From Plasmodiophora brassicae (Eukaryota > Endomyxa > Phytomyxea > Plasmodiophorida > Plasmodiophoridae), in assembly GCA_039704465.1 (NCBI GenBank), contig JASFAU010000006.1:1-64000 (forward strand): a DNA stretch of 64,000 bases, written 5' to 3'. This document shows positions 10,101-20,425 of this stretch, in pieces. Position numbers and translations under genes: made by a program. The notes beneath the pieces are model-generated. The model was not told where the DNA came from. It saw nothing but the letters and a program-made list of their open reading frames with translations, and did no database searches. Position 1 is the first letter of the stretch; the number at the start of each line of letters is the position of its first letter.

Positions 10101-13032
10101 AGCAATATGGAATTTACCGAAGGCGAACAGCACGCAGATGCACAGCAGTTCTCAGCGGACGCCGTCACCGCCGCCGACCAACTGTCAACAGCCGCGTCTC
10201 GAATCGACAGGCAACCGGCACACGTACTGAAAGGGCGTTGGAAATGCTGTCCGATGCACCTGGTTTCAGAGCAATATGGAATTTCCCGAAGGCGAACAGC
10301 ACGCAGATGCACAGCAGTTCTCAGCGGACGCCGTCACCGCCGCCGACCAACTGTCAACAGCCGCGTCTCGAATCGACAGGCAACCGGCACACGTACTGAA
10401 AGGGCAGGAGAAATGCTATCAGCTGCACCTGGTTTCAGAGCAATATGGAATTTCCCGACGGCGAACAGCACGCAGATGCACAGCAGTTCTCAGCGGACGC
10501 CGTCACCGCCGCCGACCAACTGTCAACAGCCGCGTCTCGAATCGACAGGCAACCGGCACACGTACTGAAAGGCCAGGAGAAATGCTATCAGGTGCACCTG
10601 GTTTCAGAGCAATATGGAATTTCCCGAAGGCGAACAGCACGCAGATGCACAGCAGTTCTCAGCGGACGCCGTCACCGCCGCCGACCAACTGTCAACAGCC
10701 GCGTCTCGAATCGACAGGCAACCGGCACACGTACTGAAAGGGCGTTGGAAATGCTGTCCGATGCACCTGGTTTCAGAGCAATATGGAATTTCCCGAAGGC
10801 GAACAGCACGCAGATGCACAGCAGTTCTCAGCGGACGCCGTCGCCGCCGCCGACCAACTGTCAACAGCCGCGTCTCGAATCGACTGGCAACCGGCACACG
10901 TACTGAAAGGGCGTTGGAAATGCTTTCCGATGCACCTGGTTTCTGAGCAATATGGAATTTCCCGAAGGCGAACAGCACGCAGATGCACAGCAGTTCTCAG
11001 CGGACGCCGTCACCGCCGCCGACCAACTGTCAACAGCCGCGTCTCGAATCGACAGGCAACCGGCACACGTACTGAAAGGGCGTTGGAAATGCTGTCCGAT
11101 GCTCCTGGTTTCAGAGCAATATGGAATTTCCCGACGGCGAACAGCACGCAGATGCACAGCAGTTCTCAGCGGACGCCGTCACCGCCGCCGACCAACTGTC
11201 AACAGCCGCGTCTCGAATCGACAGGCAACCGGCACACGTACTGAAAGGGCGTTGGAAATGCTGTCCGATGCTCCTGGTTTCAGAGCAATATGGAATTTCC
11301 CGACGGCGAACAGCACGCAGATGCACAGCAGTTCTCAGCGGACGCCGTCACCGCCGCCGACCAACTGTCAACAGCCGCGTCTCGAATCGACAGGCAACCG
11401 GCACACGTACTGAAAGGGCGTTGGAAATGCTGTCCGATGCTCCTGGTTCAGAGCAATATGGAATTTCCCGACGGCGAACAGCACGCAGATGCACAGCAGT
11501 TCTCAGCGGACGCCGTCACCGCCGCCGACCAACTGTCAACAGCCGCGTCTCGAATCGACAGGCAACCGGCACACGTACTGAAAGGGCGTTGGAAATGCTG
11601 TCCGATGCTCCTGGTTTCAGAGCAATATGGAATTTCCCGACGGCGAACAGCACGCAGATGCACAGCAGTTCTCAGCGGACGCCGTCACCGCCGCCGACCA
11701 ACTGTCAACAGCCGCGTCTCGAATCGACAGGCAACCGGCACACGTACTGAAAGGGCGTTGGAAATGCTGTCCGATGCTCCTGGTTTCAGAGCAATATGGA
11801 ATTTCCCGACGGCGAACAGCACGCAGATGCACAGCAGTTCTCAGCGGACGCCGTCACCGCCGCCGACCAACTGTCAACAGCCGCGTCTCGAATCGACAGG
11901 CAACCGGCACACGTACTGAAAGGGCGTTGGAAATGCTGTCCGATGCTCCTGGTTTCAGAGCAATATGGAATTTCCCGACGGTGAACAGCACGCAGATGCA
12001 CAGCAGTTCTCAGCGGACGCCGTCACCGCCGCCGACCAACTGTCAACAGCCGCGTCTCGAATCGACAGGCAACCGGCACACGTACTGAAAGGGCGTTGGA
12101 AATGCTGTCCGATGCTCCTGGGTTCAGAGCAATATGGAATTTCCCGAAGGCGAACAGCACGCAGATGCACAGCAGTTCTCAGCGGACGCCGTCACCGCCG
12201 CCGACCAACTGTCAACAGCCGCGTCTCGAATCGACAGGCAACCGGCACACGTACTGAAAGGGCGTTGGAAATGCTGTCCGATGCTCCTGGTTTCAGAGCA
12301 ATATGGAATTTCCCGACGGTGAACAGCACGCAGATGCACAGCAGTTCTCAGCGGACGCCGTCACCGCCGCCGACCAACTGTCAACAGCCGCGTCTCGAAT
12401 CGACAGGCAACCGGCACACGTACTGAAAGGGCGTTGGAAATGCTGTCGATGCTCCTGGTTTCAGAGCAATATGGAATTTCCCGACGGCGAACAGCACGCA
12501 GATGCACAGCAGTTCTCAGCGGACGCCGTCACCGCCGCCGACCAACTGTCAACAGCCGCGTCTCGAATCGACAGGCAACCGGCACACGTACTGAAAGGGC
12601 GTTGGAAATGCTGTCCGATGCTCCTGGTTTCAGAGCAATATGGAATTTCCCGACGGCGAACAGCACGCAGATGCACAGCAGTTCTCAGCGGACGCCGTCA
12701 CCGCCGCCGACCAACTGTCAACAGCCGCGTCTCGAATCGACAGGCAACCGGCACACGTACTGAAAGGGCGTTGGAAATGCTGTCCGATGCTCCTGGTTTC
12801 AGAGCAATATGGAATTTCCCGACGGTGAACTGCACGCAGATGCACAGCAGTTCTCAGCGGACGCCGTCACCGCCGCCGACCAACTGTCAACAGCCGCGTC
12901 TCGAATCGACAGGCAACCGGCACACGTACTGAAAGGGCGTTGGAAATGCTGTCCGATGCTCCTGGGTTCAGAGCAATATGGAATTTCCCGAAGGCGAACA
13001 GCACGCAGATGCACAGCAGTTCTCAGCGGACG
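4111..13032. repeat. 169-bp subtelomeric satellite array, left block
   Basis: Tandem units of 169 bp, recognisable by TCTCGAATCGACAGGCAACC and GAGCAATATGGAATTTCCCG. Successive units start at 4192, 4361, 4530, 4699, 4868, 5035 and so on, with rare 167- or 173-bp units (for example the 4-bp insertion near 6450). About 53 units are present. Between about 5035 and 8250 variants recur every third unit (507 bp), a higher-order repeat. A variant block with AGGCCAGGAGAAATG and GGTGCACC recurs near 4169, 8395 and 10591. The array ends at the GGACG target duplication of the outer LTR element. Confidence 0.97.
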
Positions 13033-13229
13033 TGTGCTAACGCCGCCGCTGCCCACTACGGGGGCGGTCGGTCGCAAGAGTCGGCGCCTGGTGATATAAC
13101 GAACTGATGTATTTGGACAGGATCGTCACAGCAAGGGCCGCTGCGGGGTCGAGTACGGTCATGATCATGTGACCGGGTGGCAGCAGCATCTGAGCAGCAT
13201 CATCTGAGTACTGGTACTCTGGATGAACA
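13033..13229 (-). repeat. 3' LTR of the outer element (197 bp)
   Basis: Direct repeat of 23709-23905 with TG...CA ends. In element orientation this is the 3' LTR. It adjoins GGACG on its left, one half of the target-site duplication. Confidence 0.93.
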
Positions 13230-13238
13230 CTCCCCGTG

Positions 13239-13382
13239 TTAGAAATCTGCTAACAGTCGTGAGCAGAGCGGGTCTCCTTCGGCTTGTCGTTCGAGGAAGG
13301 CCCTGACGATATCAGGAACATCGGCCGCCATGACCGAGTAAGGTTCCCATGAATTGTCGGTGGCATCGAATCCGATCCAGTT
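13239..13382 (-). CDS. Outer element: severed chromodomain C-terminus
   Basis: Read on the minus strand from 13382 this encodes WIGFDATDNSWEP followed by a ...DVPDIVRAFLERQ helix, then a stop at 13239-13241. It is the second half of a chromodomain. Removing the nested element and one copy of its CAGTT duplication rejoins it in frame with the integrase at 18923 (…LLIN|WIGFD…). The nested insertion therefore cut the outer element's chromodomain in two. Confidence 0.8.
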   Translation of the reverse strand, partial: NWIGFDATDNSWEPYSVMAADVPDIVRAFLERQAEGDPLCSRLLADF

Positions 13383-13469
13383 TGTGATAACTGAATAAAT
13401 CCCGAACCCCGCGACGGACTTCGCCAGTCCGTCAAAGCGTTCGTTGCATCAGCTTGCCTGATCGTGACA
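13383..13469 (+). repeat. 5' LTR of the nested chromovirus (87 bp)
   Basis: Begins TGTGATAACTG and ends GATCGTGACA, identical to 18831-18917. It contains an 8-bp perfect inverted repeat, GACGGACT then AGTCCGTC (13413-13433), separated by TCGCC. Confidence 0.93.
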
Positions 13470-13481
13470 TTTTGACGGACT
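13426..13481 (+). promoter_or_regulatory. Self-priming pair: LTR AGTCCGTCAAA and primer-binding site TTTGACGGACT
   Basis: The PBS TTTGACGGACT (13471-13481), one base after the 5' LTR, is the exact reverse complement of AGTCCGTCAAA inside the LTR (13426-13436). In Tf1 and related elements the first 11 nt of the mRNA fold back onto the PBS and are cleaved to prime minus-strand synthesis. The match length and PBS position are the same here, predicting transcription initiation at about 13426. No tRNA-type PBS beginning TGG is present. Confidence 0.75.
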
Positions 13482-13506
13482 AACCAACGGTCACCGCCGT
13501 CCCGCC

Positions 13507-13615
13507 CGCCCCGTTCCGCCCGCTCCGTTCCGCCCGCTCCGTTCCGCCCGCTCCGTTCCGCCCGCTCCGTTCCGCCCGCTCCGTTCCGCCCGCTCCGTTC
13601 CGCCCGCTCCGTTCC
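13507..13615. repeat. 14-bp minisatellite in the nested element leader
   Basis: About seven to eight tandem copies of CCGTTCCGCCCGCT between the PBS and gag. The strand is pyrimidine/GC-skewed and produces spurious open frames in both directions. Confidence 0.9.
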
Positions 13616-13654
13616 TGCCGTCCCGTTTCCTGTCCGTCTACCGGTGTGTTCGCG

Positions 13655-14685
13655 ATGACAACGAGCGAGGACCAGATCGCCGCACTGGCAGATCAAGTGC
13701 GGGACCTCACGCTCACTGTCAGCGACATGCTGCACCAGCTGAAAGCTATGCAGTCCGTAGTGGCCGACCGGGTCGAAGATGCCGTTGGGACAGCGATAAA
13801 TCGCTCGCTGCCCGACAAGATGCCGCCGAGCGAGCCGTCGCCGACATCCCGACACATCGTCGACCACCAGATCCACCTGCCCCGCTTTACCGGGCGTATT
13901 CGCGACAGTTCCACGAACTCCCGCGACTTTCTGAAGTGTCTGTCAAGACGCTGCAGCTCCCGTCATCGACGACCCGCCTTCCGCCGGCGGCGCACAGCGC
14001 CCTTCTTAGATCGCTGGAAGGCCCGGCGTTGGAAGTCTATTTCGGGCTGCCGGACGACGCCACGATGGCCGACCTGTCCTACGCGATGTCAAAATGGTTT
14101 CCGGTGCCGACGTTCGAACAGCTGGAGGAGTGCTTCGACAACCTCACCCAGACCGAACCTGTCGAAGAGCATGTGTTGATGTTCAACAATTTGTATCAAG
14201 CGCTTCAGCGCGCGGATGCAACCTTCAAGATGAGTTCGGCCCGGCGCGCGTCGAAGTTCCGGAAGTCGCTGCATACTGCCTTGTCGGAAAAACTGTTCGA
14301 GGACATGATCACCGACTTCGACGAGATGGTCAAAAAGGCGAAACACCTCTGCCCGCGCTACCCCGTTCCGAAGGTTGTCGCCGCCGATGCCCGTGAGCGT
14401 GCCCGCAAGGACGGCCTCTGCTTCTACTGCAAAGAAGATGGCCACCGGATCGCGGATTGCCCGAAACGGCCGCCGGTTGCACCGGGAAATGTCAAGGGTG
14501 ACCGCCAACGGGTTCGCCGGCCACCCAGTAAACTCTGCATTGTCATCCGAACCCGACCCTGTTCAAATAAGCGATCTCATGTTTCTCCACGCCCGCTCTG
14601 TCCCGCATCTCGTACTTCCGATGACCATATACACCGGGTCCGAAAGTATCTCGACAACGGCCTTGATCGACTGTGGCGCGACTAG
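13655..14685 (+). CDS. gag: Nested chromovirus Gag (capsid and nucleocapsid)
   Basis: Starts at the ATG at 13655 with a short coiled-coil-like N-terminus (AALADQVRDLTLTVSDMLHQ), then a Ty3-type capsid region (…LEGPALEVYFGLPDDATM…). A CCHC zinc knuckle, CFYCKEDGHRIADC, lies near 14420. The frame changes once near 13905: the first part reads to FTGRIRDS and the capsid continues in another frame as FHELPRLSEVSV. The nucleocapsid frame stays open to 14685 but protease coding lies in a third frame, so a gag-pol frameshift or an indel lies near 14490-14530. Confidence 0.75.
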
Positions 14686-15163
14686 CAACTTTATCGACTG
14701 GTCCTTCGCGCGGCTCCACGTTCTGCCTACCCGCCCGACGCATCGTCCGATACCTGTCCGCGTTGTCGACGGCCGCCAGCTCGCACCTATATCACAGGAG
14801 ACTCAGCCGTTGAGAACGACGGTGGACGCCCAGTTCTCGTGTGAGATCGTCCTGAATCTGATCAATTCGCCGACCTATCCCGTCATCCTGGGTCTGCCCT
14901 GGCTAGCCCAGACTAATCCAGATGTGGATTGGCGCCGGCGGCTCGTCGTCGCCGCGCCAGTGCCCCCTCGCCGTCAACGTCAACGCCGACAACTGTGGCG
15001 GATCCTGGCCATGCAGAAGCTGAGACAACCGAGGCAAGCGTGGCTGCGCCACACGACGACTGCCGTTATCCGGCCCTGGACGCCTCTAGTGCAGCTCCGC
15101 TCATCGCCCAGGCGCCTGTTAACACAAAACAACATCCAGATCCAACTTCCGCACAAGACCTGA
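14495..15163 (+). CDS. pro: Nested chromovirus aspartic protease region
   Basis: A retropepsin-like domain begins near 14590, with the catalytic motif ALIDCGATSNFID (D-[CS]-G-A) and, about 80 residues later, the conserved VILGLPWL flap-end motif and NPDVDW. It follows the Gag zinc knuckle in a different frame. After about 14935 the frame degrades into a low-complexity Pro/Ala linker leading to RT. Confidence 0.75.
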   Translation, partial: RVTANGFAGHPVNSALSSEPDPVQISDLMFLHARSVPHLVLPMTIYTGSESISTTALIDCGATSNFIDWSFARLHVLPTRPTHRPIPVRVVDGRQLAPISQETQPLRTTVDAQFSCEIVLNLINSPTYPVILGLPWLAQTNPDVDWRRRLVVAAPVPPRRQRQRRQLWRILAMQKLRQPRQAWLRHTTTAVIRPWTPLVQLRSSPRRLLTQNNIQIQLPHKT

Positions 15164-15395
15164 TCGTGACACCATTGCCGCCTGCGGCCAACGATGAACG
15201 CCGGGTGGCAGAGTCCTTGGCGACAGCCGCAATTGAGACTCAGGACAAAGCCGCTGGCGACCTGGAAACGGCTGACACCGGTAACACCCCTGCGAACTGC
15301 CTCGAGCTCGAATCGTTCCCCGACCAGACAGGCTGGCTAACGTCGCCGGCGCGGGAGCAGCGACACAGGCGGGGAGCCGGTCGACGTCTACCAGA

Positions 15396-16592
15396 TTGTC
15401 GTTTGGACGACGGTTCCAGGGCACGCCAGGTGGTCAGCCTGTTCATGTGCATCCATCCATCGTGGCGGCCGCTTGGGCGCTTGCCTTCGTCACTATGTGC
15501 CGCGAACCCGCACGCGTCGACCTTCGTGCTTATCTAAACACGTCATCTGACGACGCCTGTCCGATCGCCCCGCCGAACGCCGGCCCTGACGTTCTAGCCG
15601 GAGATGCTCCACAGTCGTCGTGCGACGTACGGCCCACGGATTCTAATCAAGGCGACGGGACGCGGATCGACCACGTTCCCTTGCCGGCACCAAGCACTGA
15701 AGAACCTCTGGCGGCCAACGTTCCCATCCATCTAGTCGACGCCGAACCGTTCCTGGACGCACTCATGGACGACGCTCAGTGCTACCTCATCCATTATACG
15801 TGGACCGAGGACACCGAGTCAGAGCAGACGAAGATACCTGAAAAATACCAGGATTTTGCCGACGTGTTCGACGAGGCCACCGCCACATCCTTACCGCCGC
15901 ACCGCGCCTCTGACTGCTCGATCGACCTGAAACCGGGGACGGAGCCTCCATTCTGTCGCCTCTACGGCTTGTCTCCCCGCGAACAGGTAGCCCTCAAGAA
16001 GTATTTGGAAGATAACCTCCAGTCGAACTTCATACGGCCGTCGCGTTCATCTGCCGGCGCGCCGATCCTTTTCGCGAAGAAGAAGGATGGTTCGTTACGG
16101 CTTTGCGTTGATTACCGAGGCCTGAACTCGGTCACCGTGAAGAACCGTTACCCACTTCCGCTCATCGACCAGCTGCTTTCGACACTCGGTCAAGCAACGG
16201 TCTTCTCCAAGATCGACCTTCGAAGTGCGTACAACCAGATCCGCATTCGCGAAGGTGACGAATGGAAGACAGCATTCCGGACACCGTACGGACTGTTCGA
16301 GTACCTGGTTATGCCCTTCGGGCTTGCCAACGCCCCGGCATCCTTTCAAGCCTTCATGAACGAGACATTCAGCGACTTCATTGACCGTTTCGTTGTTGTT
16401 TACCTTGACGACATCTTGATTTTCTCCAAGAATGCTGAGGAACATGAACAGCACGTGCGTTTGGTGCTCGAACGTCTACGCTCCGCGCGCCTGACGGCCA
16501 AACTGTCTAAGTGCTTGTTCGACGCACCGGAGGTCGAATTCCTCGGCTACTTAGTGTCCAGGACGGCCTCCGGTTGGATCCCAGCCGAGTAG
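15396..16592 (+). CDS. Nested chromovirus reverse transcriptase
   Basis: A linker (about 140 residues) precedes the RT core, which starts near 15827 ([15 protein letters not shown]). Motifs in order: [56 protein letters not shown], and the catalytic [11 protein letters not shown]. The protein would end at 16592, but the true frame leaves near 16560 where a G appears to be missing (GTGTCCAGGACGG); the thumb and RNase H continue in another frame. Confidence 0.85.
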   Translation: MSFGRRFQGTPGGQPVHVHPSIVAAAWALAFVTMCREPARVDLRAYLNTSSDDACPIAPPNAGPDVLAGDAPQSSCDVRPTDSNQGDGTRIDHVPLPAPSTEEPLAANVPIHLVDAEPFLDALMDDAQCYLIHYTWTEDTESEQTKIPEKYQDFADVFDEATATSLPPHRASDCSIDLKPGTEPPFCRLYGLSPREQVALKKYLEDNLQSNFIRPSRSSAGAPILFAKKKDGSLRLCVDYRGLNSVTVKNRYPLPLIDQLLSTLGQATVFSKIDLRSAYNQIRIREGDEWKTAFRTPYGLFEYLVMPFGLANAPASFQAFMNETFSDFIDRFVVVYLDDILIFSKNAEEHEQHVRLVLERLRSARLTAKLSKCLFDAPEVEFLGYLVSRTASGWIPAE

Positions 16593-17250
16593 ACACAATA
16601 CTCGCGTGGGCCCCGCCGCGTGACCTCCACGGGCTGCAAGTCTTCCTTGGGTTCGCCAACTTCTACCGAAAGTTCATCCCGCATTTCGCGGAGATCGCAC
16701 TTCCCTTGACGAACCTTACTCGCGGGGAAACCGAATTTATCTGGAACGAGACTGCTTCGACCGCCTTCGCAACTCTGAAGAGCGCGTTCACACGCGCTCC
16801 GGTCCTCGCCCACTTCGATCCTAGCGTGCCGTGCGAGATTGAAACGGATGCCTCCGACTTCGCCATTGCCATGGTCCTCTCACAACGGGGCCGTGACGGG
16901 GACTTACACCCTCTGGCGTTCTTTTCGAGGAAACTGGACCCCGCTGAGATCGATATGCGGTCTACGACAAAGAGCTCCTGGCCGTTGTTGCGTCCTTCGA
17001 GAAATGGCGCCAGTTCCTGGATTCGGATGAACATCAGACACTTGTGCACAGCGACCACCGCAACCTCAAGTACTTCATGACGACCCACAAGCTTAATCCG
17101 CGCCAAATCCGATGGTCCCAACTGCTTAGCGGCTTCGACTTCATGATTCAGCACCGACCGGGCCGCTTGCACGGTAAACCTGACGCCTTGACGCGCCGCC
17201 CGGAGTACGTCCCGACGGCGTCTGAAGAAGGCATCCTGCAACAATCTCTC
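16511..17250 (+). CDS. Nested chromovirus RT thumb and RNase H
   Basis: Continues RT with [15 protein letters not shown], then an RNase H domain with catalytic [20 protein letters not shown], the [16 protein letters not shown] helix and [12 protein letters not shown] second missing base near 16953 (GATATGCG where GATTATGCG is expected) moves the frame between the two halves. Confidence 0.8.
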
Positions 17251-17289
17251 CAACTGCTCCCGCTTCATCGCCTAGTTCCGTCCCCCGTG

Positions 17290-18817
17290 GTGGACGCGTT
17301 CACCGTCCACGCGGAGGCGGCTCCGTCCGAGCCTCTCCTAGACCGTATCCGACGACACCAAGCGAGTGATCCGTTCGTCGCCAAGATTGCCGGTCTGCTC
17401 GACCGACCTCAAGGTAGGAAGTATTGCCTGAGAGACGGCCTCCTGTACAAAGACGCTCCTTGGTCGTCTCCGGAGACGAATGCAAGATCGAGATCCTCCG
17501 GCAACTCCACGATAATAGGGCCTCTGGTCACTTTGGTATCCGCAAAACGCTTGGGCTTGTCCAGCGTGAATTTTGGTGGCCTGGCATGAGGGCCTTCGTC
17601 AAACTGTACGTCTCATCCTGCGACATTTGTCAGAGAAGCAAGTCTCCGCGCCACAAACCGTCCGGGCTCCTGCTGCCTCTTCCCTTGCCGAGTTCTCTGT
17701 GGTCATCGATCTCAATGGATCTAATTGTCAAGCTTCCAGTTTCCGACGGCTACGATTCGGTCCTCGTCGTCGTCGACCGGTTTTCGAAAATGGCCCACTT
17801 CATTCCGTGCAAGGAGACCCTCACAGCGGTCGAGCTGTCCGACCTGTTTTTGCAGCAGATATTCCGCCTGCATGGCCTACCGGACGACATCGTCTCCGAC
17901 CGGGGGCCCCAGTTCGTGTCGGCCTTCTGGAAGCACTTACTGGACCGTCTTGGTATCCAACAACGGAACTTGTCTTCATCCCGGCACCCGGAATCCGACG
18001 GCCAGACGGAACGCGTGAACCAGATCCTCGAACAATACTTACGCTGCTATGTTAGCTACATGCAGGACGACTGGCTGCAACTTCTGCCTATGGCCGAGTT
18101 CGCGTACAACAACGCCGACCATTCGGCCACCGGCATGTCGCCGTTTTTCGCCAACTACGGGTTTCATCCAAGGGTGACGGAGCCTCGACCCAGGAATGGC
18201 CAAGTCTGTAACCCAGCCGCCGATGAGCGTGCCGAATTCTTGAGAAGGTTCGCCGCTACTTGAAGGGCCAACTGCAACGGGCGGTCGACGCTATGAAGCG
18301 CTCTGCGGATCGCCGTCGCCGCGAACCACCACCACTGCAGGTGGGCGATCTCGTCATGCTCAGGCGTGGAACCTTATCGACTGGCCGCCCGTGCGGGAAA
18401 CTGGATGACCGTCTGCTGGGACCCTTCCAAGTTGTTCGCACAGTTAACCCCGTCGCATACGAAGTGAAGCTGCCTCCTACCTCGCGCCTACATAACGTCT
18501 TCCATGTGTCACAGCTGGAACCGTATACGCCTAATGTCCTTCCACATCGCCAACAGCCACCGCCGCCGCCCATTGTATTGGAAGATGACGACCAGCCCCT
18601 GTTCATCGTTAAGTCGATCTTGGATTCCCGATACCGGTCGGGGCGGTTGCAATATCTCATAGATTGGGAAGGATACTCCCCGTCCGATCGCACCTGGGAA
18701 CCCGCGGGCAATCTCCATGGGACAGGAGGCCTGGACCAAGCGATTGCTGAATTTCATGCTCGATATCCCGATAAACCTGGCCCTCGCTCCCGAAACCGGC
18801 GGAGACCCAATCGCTAG
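17290..18817 (+). CDS. Nested chromovirus integrase with C-terminal chromodomain
   Basis: The His-His-Cys-Cys zinc domain includes GHFGIRKT and CDICQRSK. The catalytic core has D at [10 protein letters not shown] at VSDRGPQF and E at [11 protein letters not shown] (D-D-E). A GPF/Y-like module (LLGPFQVV…[10 protein letters not shown]) follows, then a chromodomain near 18590-18710 (YLIDWEGY…TWEP) and an Arg-rich tail ending at 18817. Two frame changes occur, near 17455 and near 18240. Chromodomains of this group steer integration toward histone-marked chromatin. Confidence 0.85.
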
Positions 18818-18830
18818 AAGAGGACTATTC

Positions 18831-18917
18831 TGTGATAACTGAATAAATCCCGAACCCCGCGACGGACTTCGCCAGTCCGTCAAAGCGTTCGTTGCATCAG
18901 CTTGCCTGATCGTGACA
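18831..18917 (+). repeat. 3' LTR of the nested chromovirus (87 bp)
   Basis: Identical by eye to 13383-13469 and followed by CAGTT (18918-18922), the second half of the target duplication. Confidence 0.93.
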
Positions 18918-18922
18918 CAGTT

Positions 18923-20425
18923 GATCAGTAGTTCAGTGTCACCTGACGTAGAGTTGACTCGAATGTCCTCGACTGCGTTGACTTGGTAAGCCACGCCGGT
19001 GAGCGCGATGTTGTGCTTCAGGGAAGAGGTGACATTCAAGTGCGCATCTGCATAGAACATTAAGCGCTGGGCGTGTACATCTGAGATACGATCAGTCAAG
19101 AGATCTCGAACTCGATACACCCAGTCGTTGATGGTGTCGATAATCTGGGCAGGTCCAGTCCAGTTGTACTCGGACTTGGAGTGCTTGCCATGGTTGGCCA
19201 CGAGAACATAGTCGCCCGTCGTGAAGTTGATCTCGCGAACATTGCGTCGGCGACGCCGGGCGCGTTGCTTGAGATCACGTAGATGGGTGCGTGTACGTGC
19301 CACTGCTTTGTGCATGTCCTCGAGAGAATCGATAAGTTCCGTCGTCATTTCCTTGAGACGGTCAGGGGTCAACGGTACGTCGATAACCGCGTCGATGCGT
19401 TTGTTGAAGATAATCGAGATAGGTGTCGAGGGTGGCAAACCCGTAAACATCGTGACAGGCGCGTAGCCCACACTTGATCGAACAGTGTGATTTACCGTCA
19501 TGTTGATCAGCGGAAGGACATACGGCCAATCCTGGAATGGAAGATTTAGCTCGGAGAGGAGGGACTTCAGCAGAAAGAGAAGCCGCTTGTTGACAACCTC
19601 AACCGTGCCGTTCGCCCAAGGTGTGTAGGCAGTTGTGAAATGATGGTTGCAGTGTAACCGGCTATTAAGCTCGGCGATAACCGCGTTTTTGAAGTGTGTG
19701 CCGCGGTCAGAGACATGTTGGAAAACAATGCCGAAACGTTTGAACCAATCCAGAAGAGATTCGGCGACAACGCTGTGATCCGCGAATTGACAAGGAATTA
19801 ACTCGACGAATGCCGTGGCGTCGTCCTTCAGAACCAGAACATAACGAAGTTGATGAGAATCGCCTGGACGAGGTTTGGATAAGAACAGAAAGTCATAGTG
19901 GATGACCTTATTGGGCTTGTCCGCATGCATAGCCGTGCCAAAAGGTCGGGGAATCATCGAATCTTTGTTGCGTAGGCAGTGTAAGCATTTGTCCACAAAT
20001 GCACGAACAAAGGAATCCAGATCAGGCCACCAGAAGAGTTGTGCGATGCTCGAAATAGTCGATGCAGCAGGTTGATGACCAGACAGTCCCATATGTGAAA
20101 TCACTGCGATGCGTAGCTGCAGTGCATGTGATGGTACCCAGAGTTGATTGTCTGGAGTACGCCAGCCAGATTCCGGGCTAAGGTGGAGAGACATGTCCCC
20201 TTCGAGTTGGAGAATATCGGAAACGGCAGATAGGTCGTGTTGGCGAATGTAGTCGGTCTGAGCGTTACTAATCTCGTCGACAGACGGCCAGATAAACTCA
20301 TCGGTCATCTTGTAATCGTCGAAGTCAAGATTAATTGCCATATGACGAATAGAACGGAACGATGGAGGGAAAATGAGGAGAGTGGTTGCAGGGCGACGCC
20401 CCACCGCGTGGCGAGGTCGGCCCAA
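18923..20425 (-). CDS. Outer element integrase (chromodomain cut by nested insertion)
   Basis: Read on the minus strand from about 20380. The zinc domain includes HMGLSGHQPA and CLHCLRNK. The core has D at HYDFLFLSKP, D at SDRGTHFKN and E in WANGTVEVVNK. A GPF-like module (YNWTGPAQIIDTINDWVYRV) and the first half of a chromodomain (VEDIRVN…DTELLIN) follow. The frame is then interrupted at 18922 by the nested element; its remainder is at 13239-13382. The WANGTVEVVN form of the core resembles gypsy lineages described in oomycetes and early-diverging fungi. Confidence 0.85.

Larger units (their letters stand above)
13383..18917 (+). mobile_element. Nested chromovirus (Ty3/gypsy, Tf1/sushi-like), plus strand
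   Basis: 5,535 bp with unusually short 87-bp LTRs (13383-13469 and 18831-18917), identical by eye. CAGTT flanks both sides (13378-13382 and 18918-18922) as the target duplication. Order is gag with zinc knuckle, protease, RT, RNase H, integrase, chromodomain, which defines a chromovirus. An 11-nt primer site complementary to the LTR suggests self-priming. AGAAGAGGA near 18816 is a possible polypurine tract. The coding region is broken by at least six single-base frame changes although the LTRs are identical. Confidence 0.93.

Noticed and set aside
4111..13032. Possible CRISPR array
   Set aside because: Units are 169 bp, contiguous and without unique spacers; flanking genes are eukaryotic.
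13250..13876. Minus-strand 208-residue frame over the leader of the inner element
   Set aside because: It reads the 14-bp minisatellite as an Arg/Gly/Thr repeat and crosses an LTR boundary; no domain.
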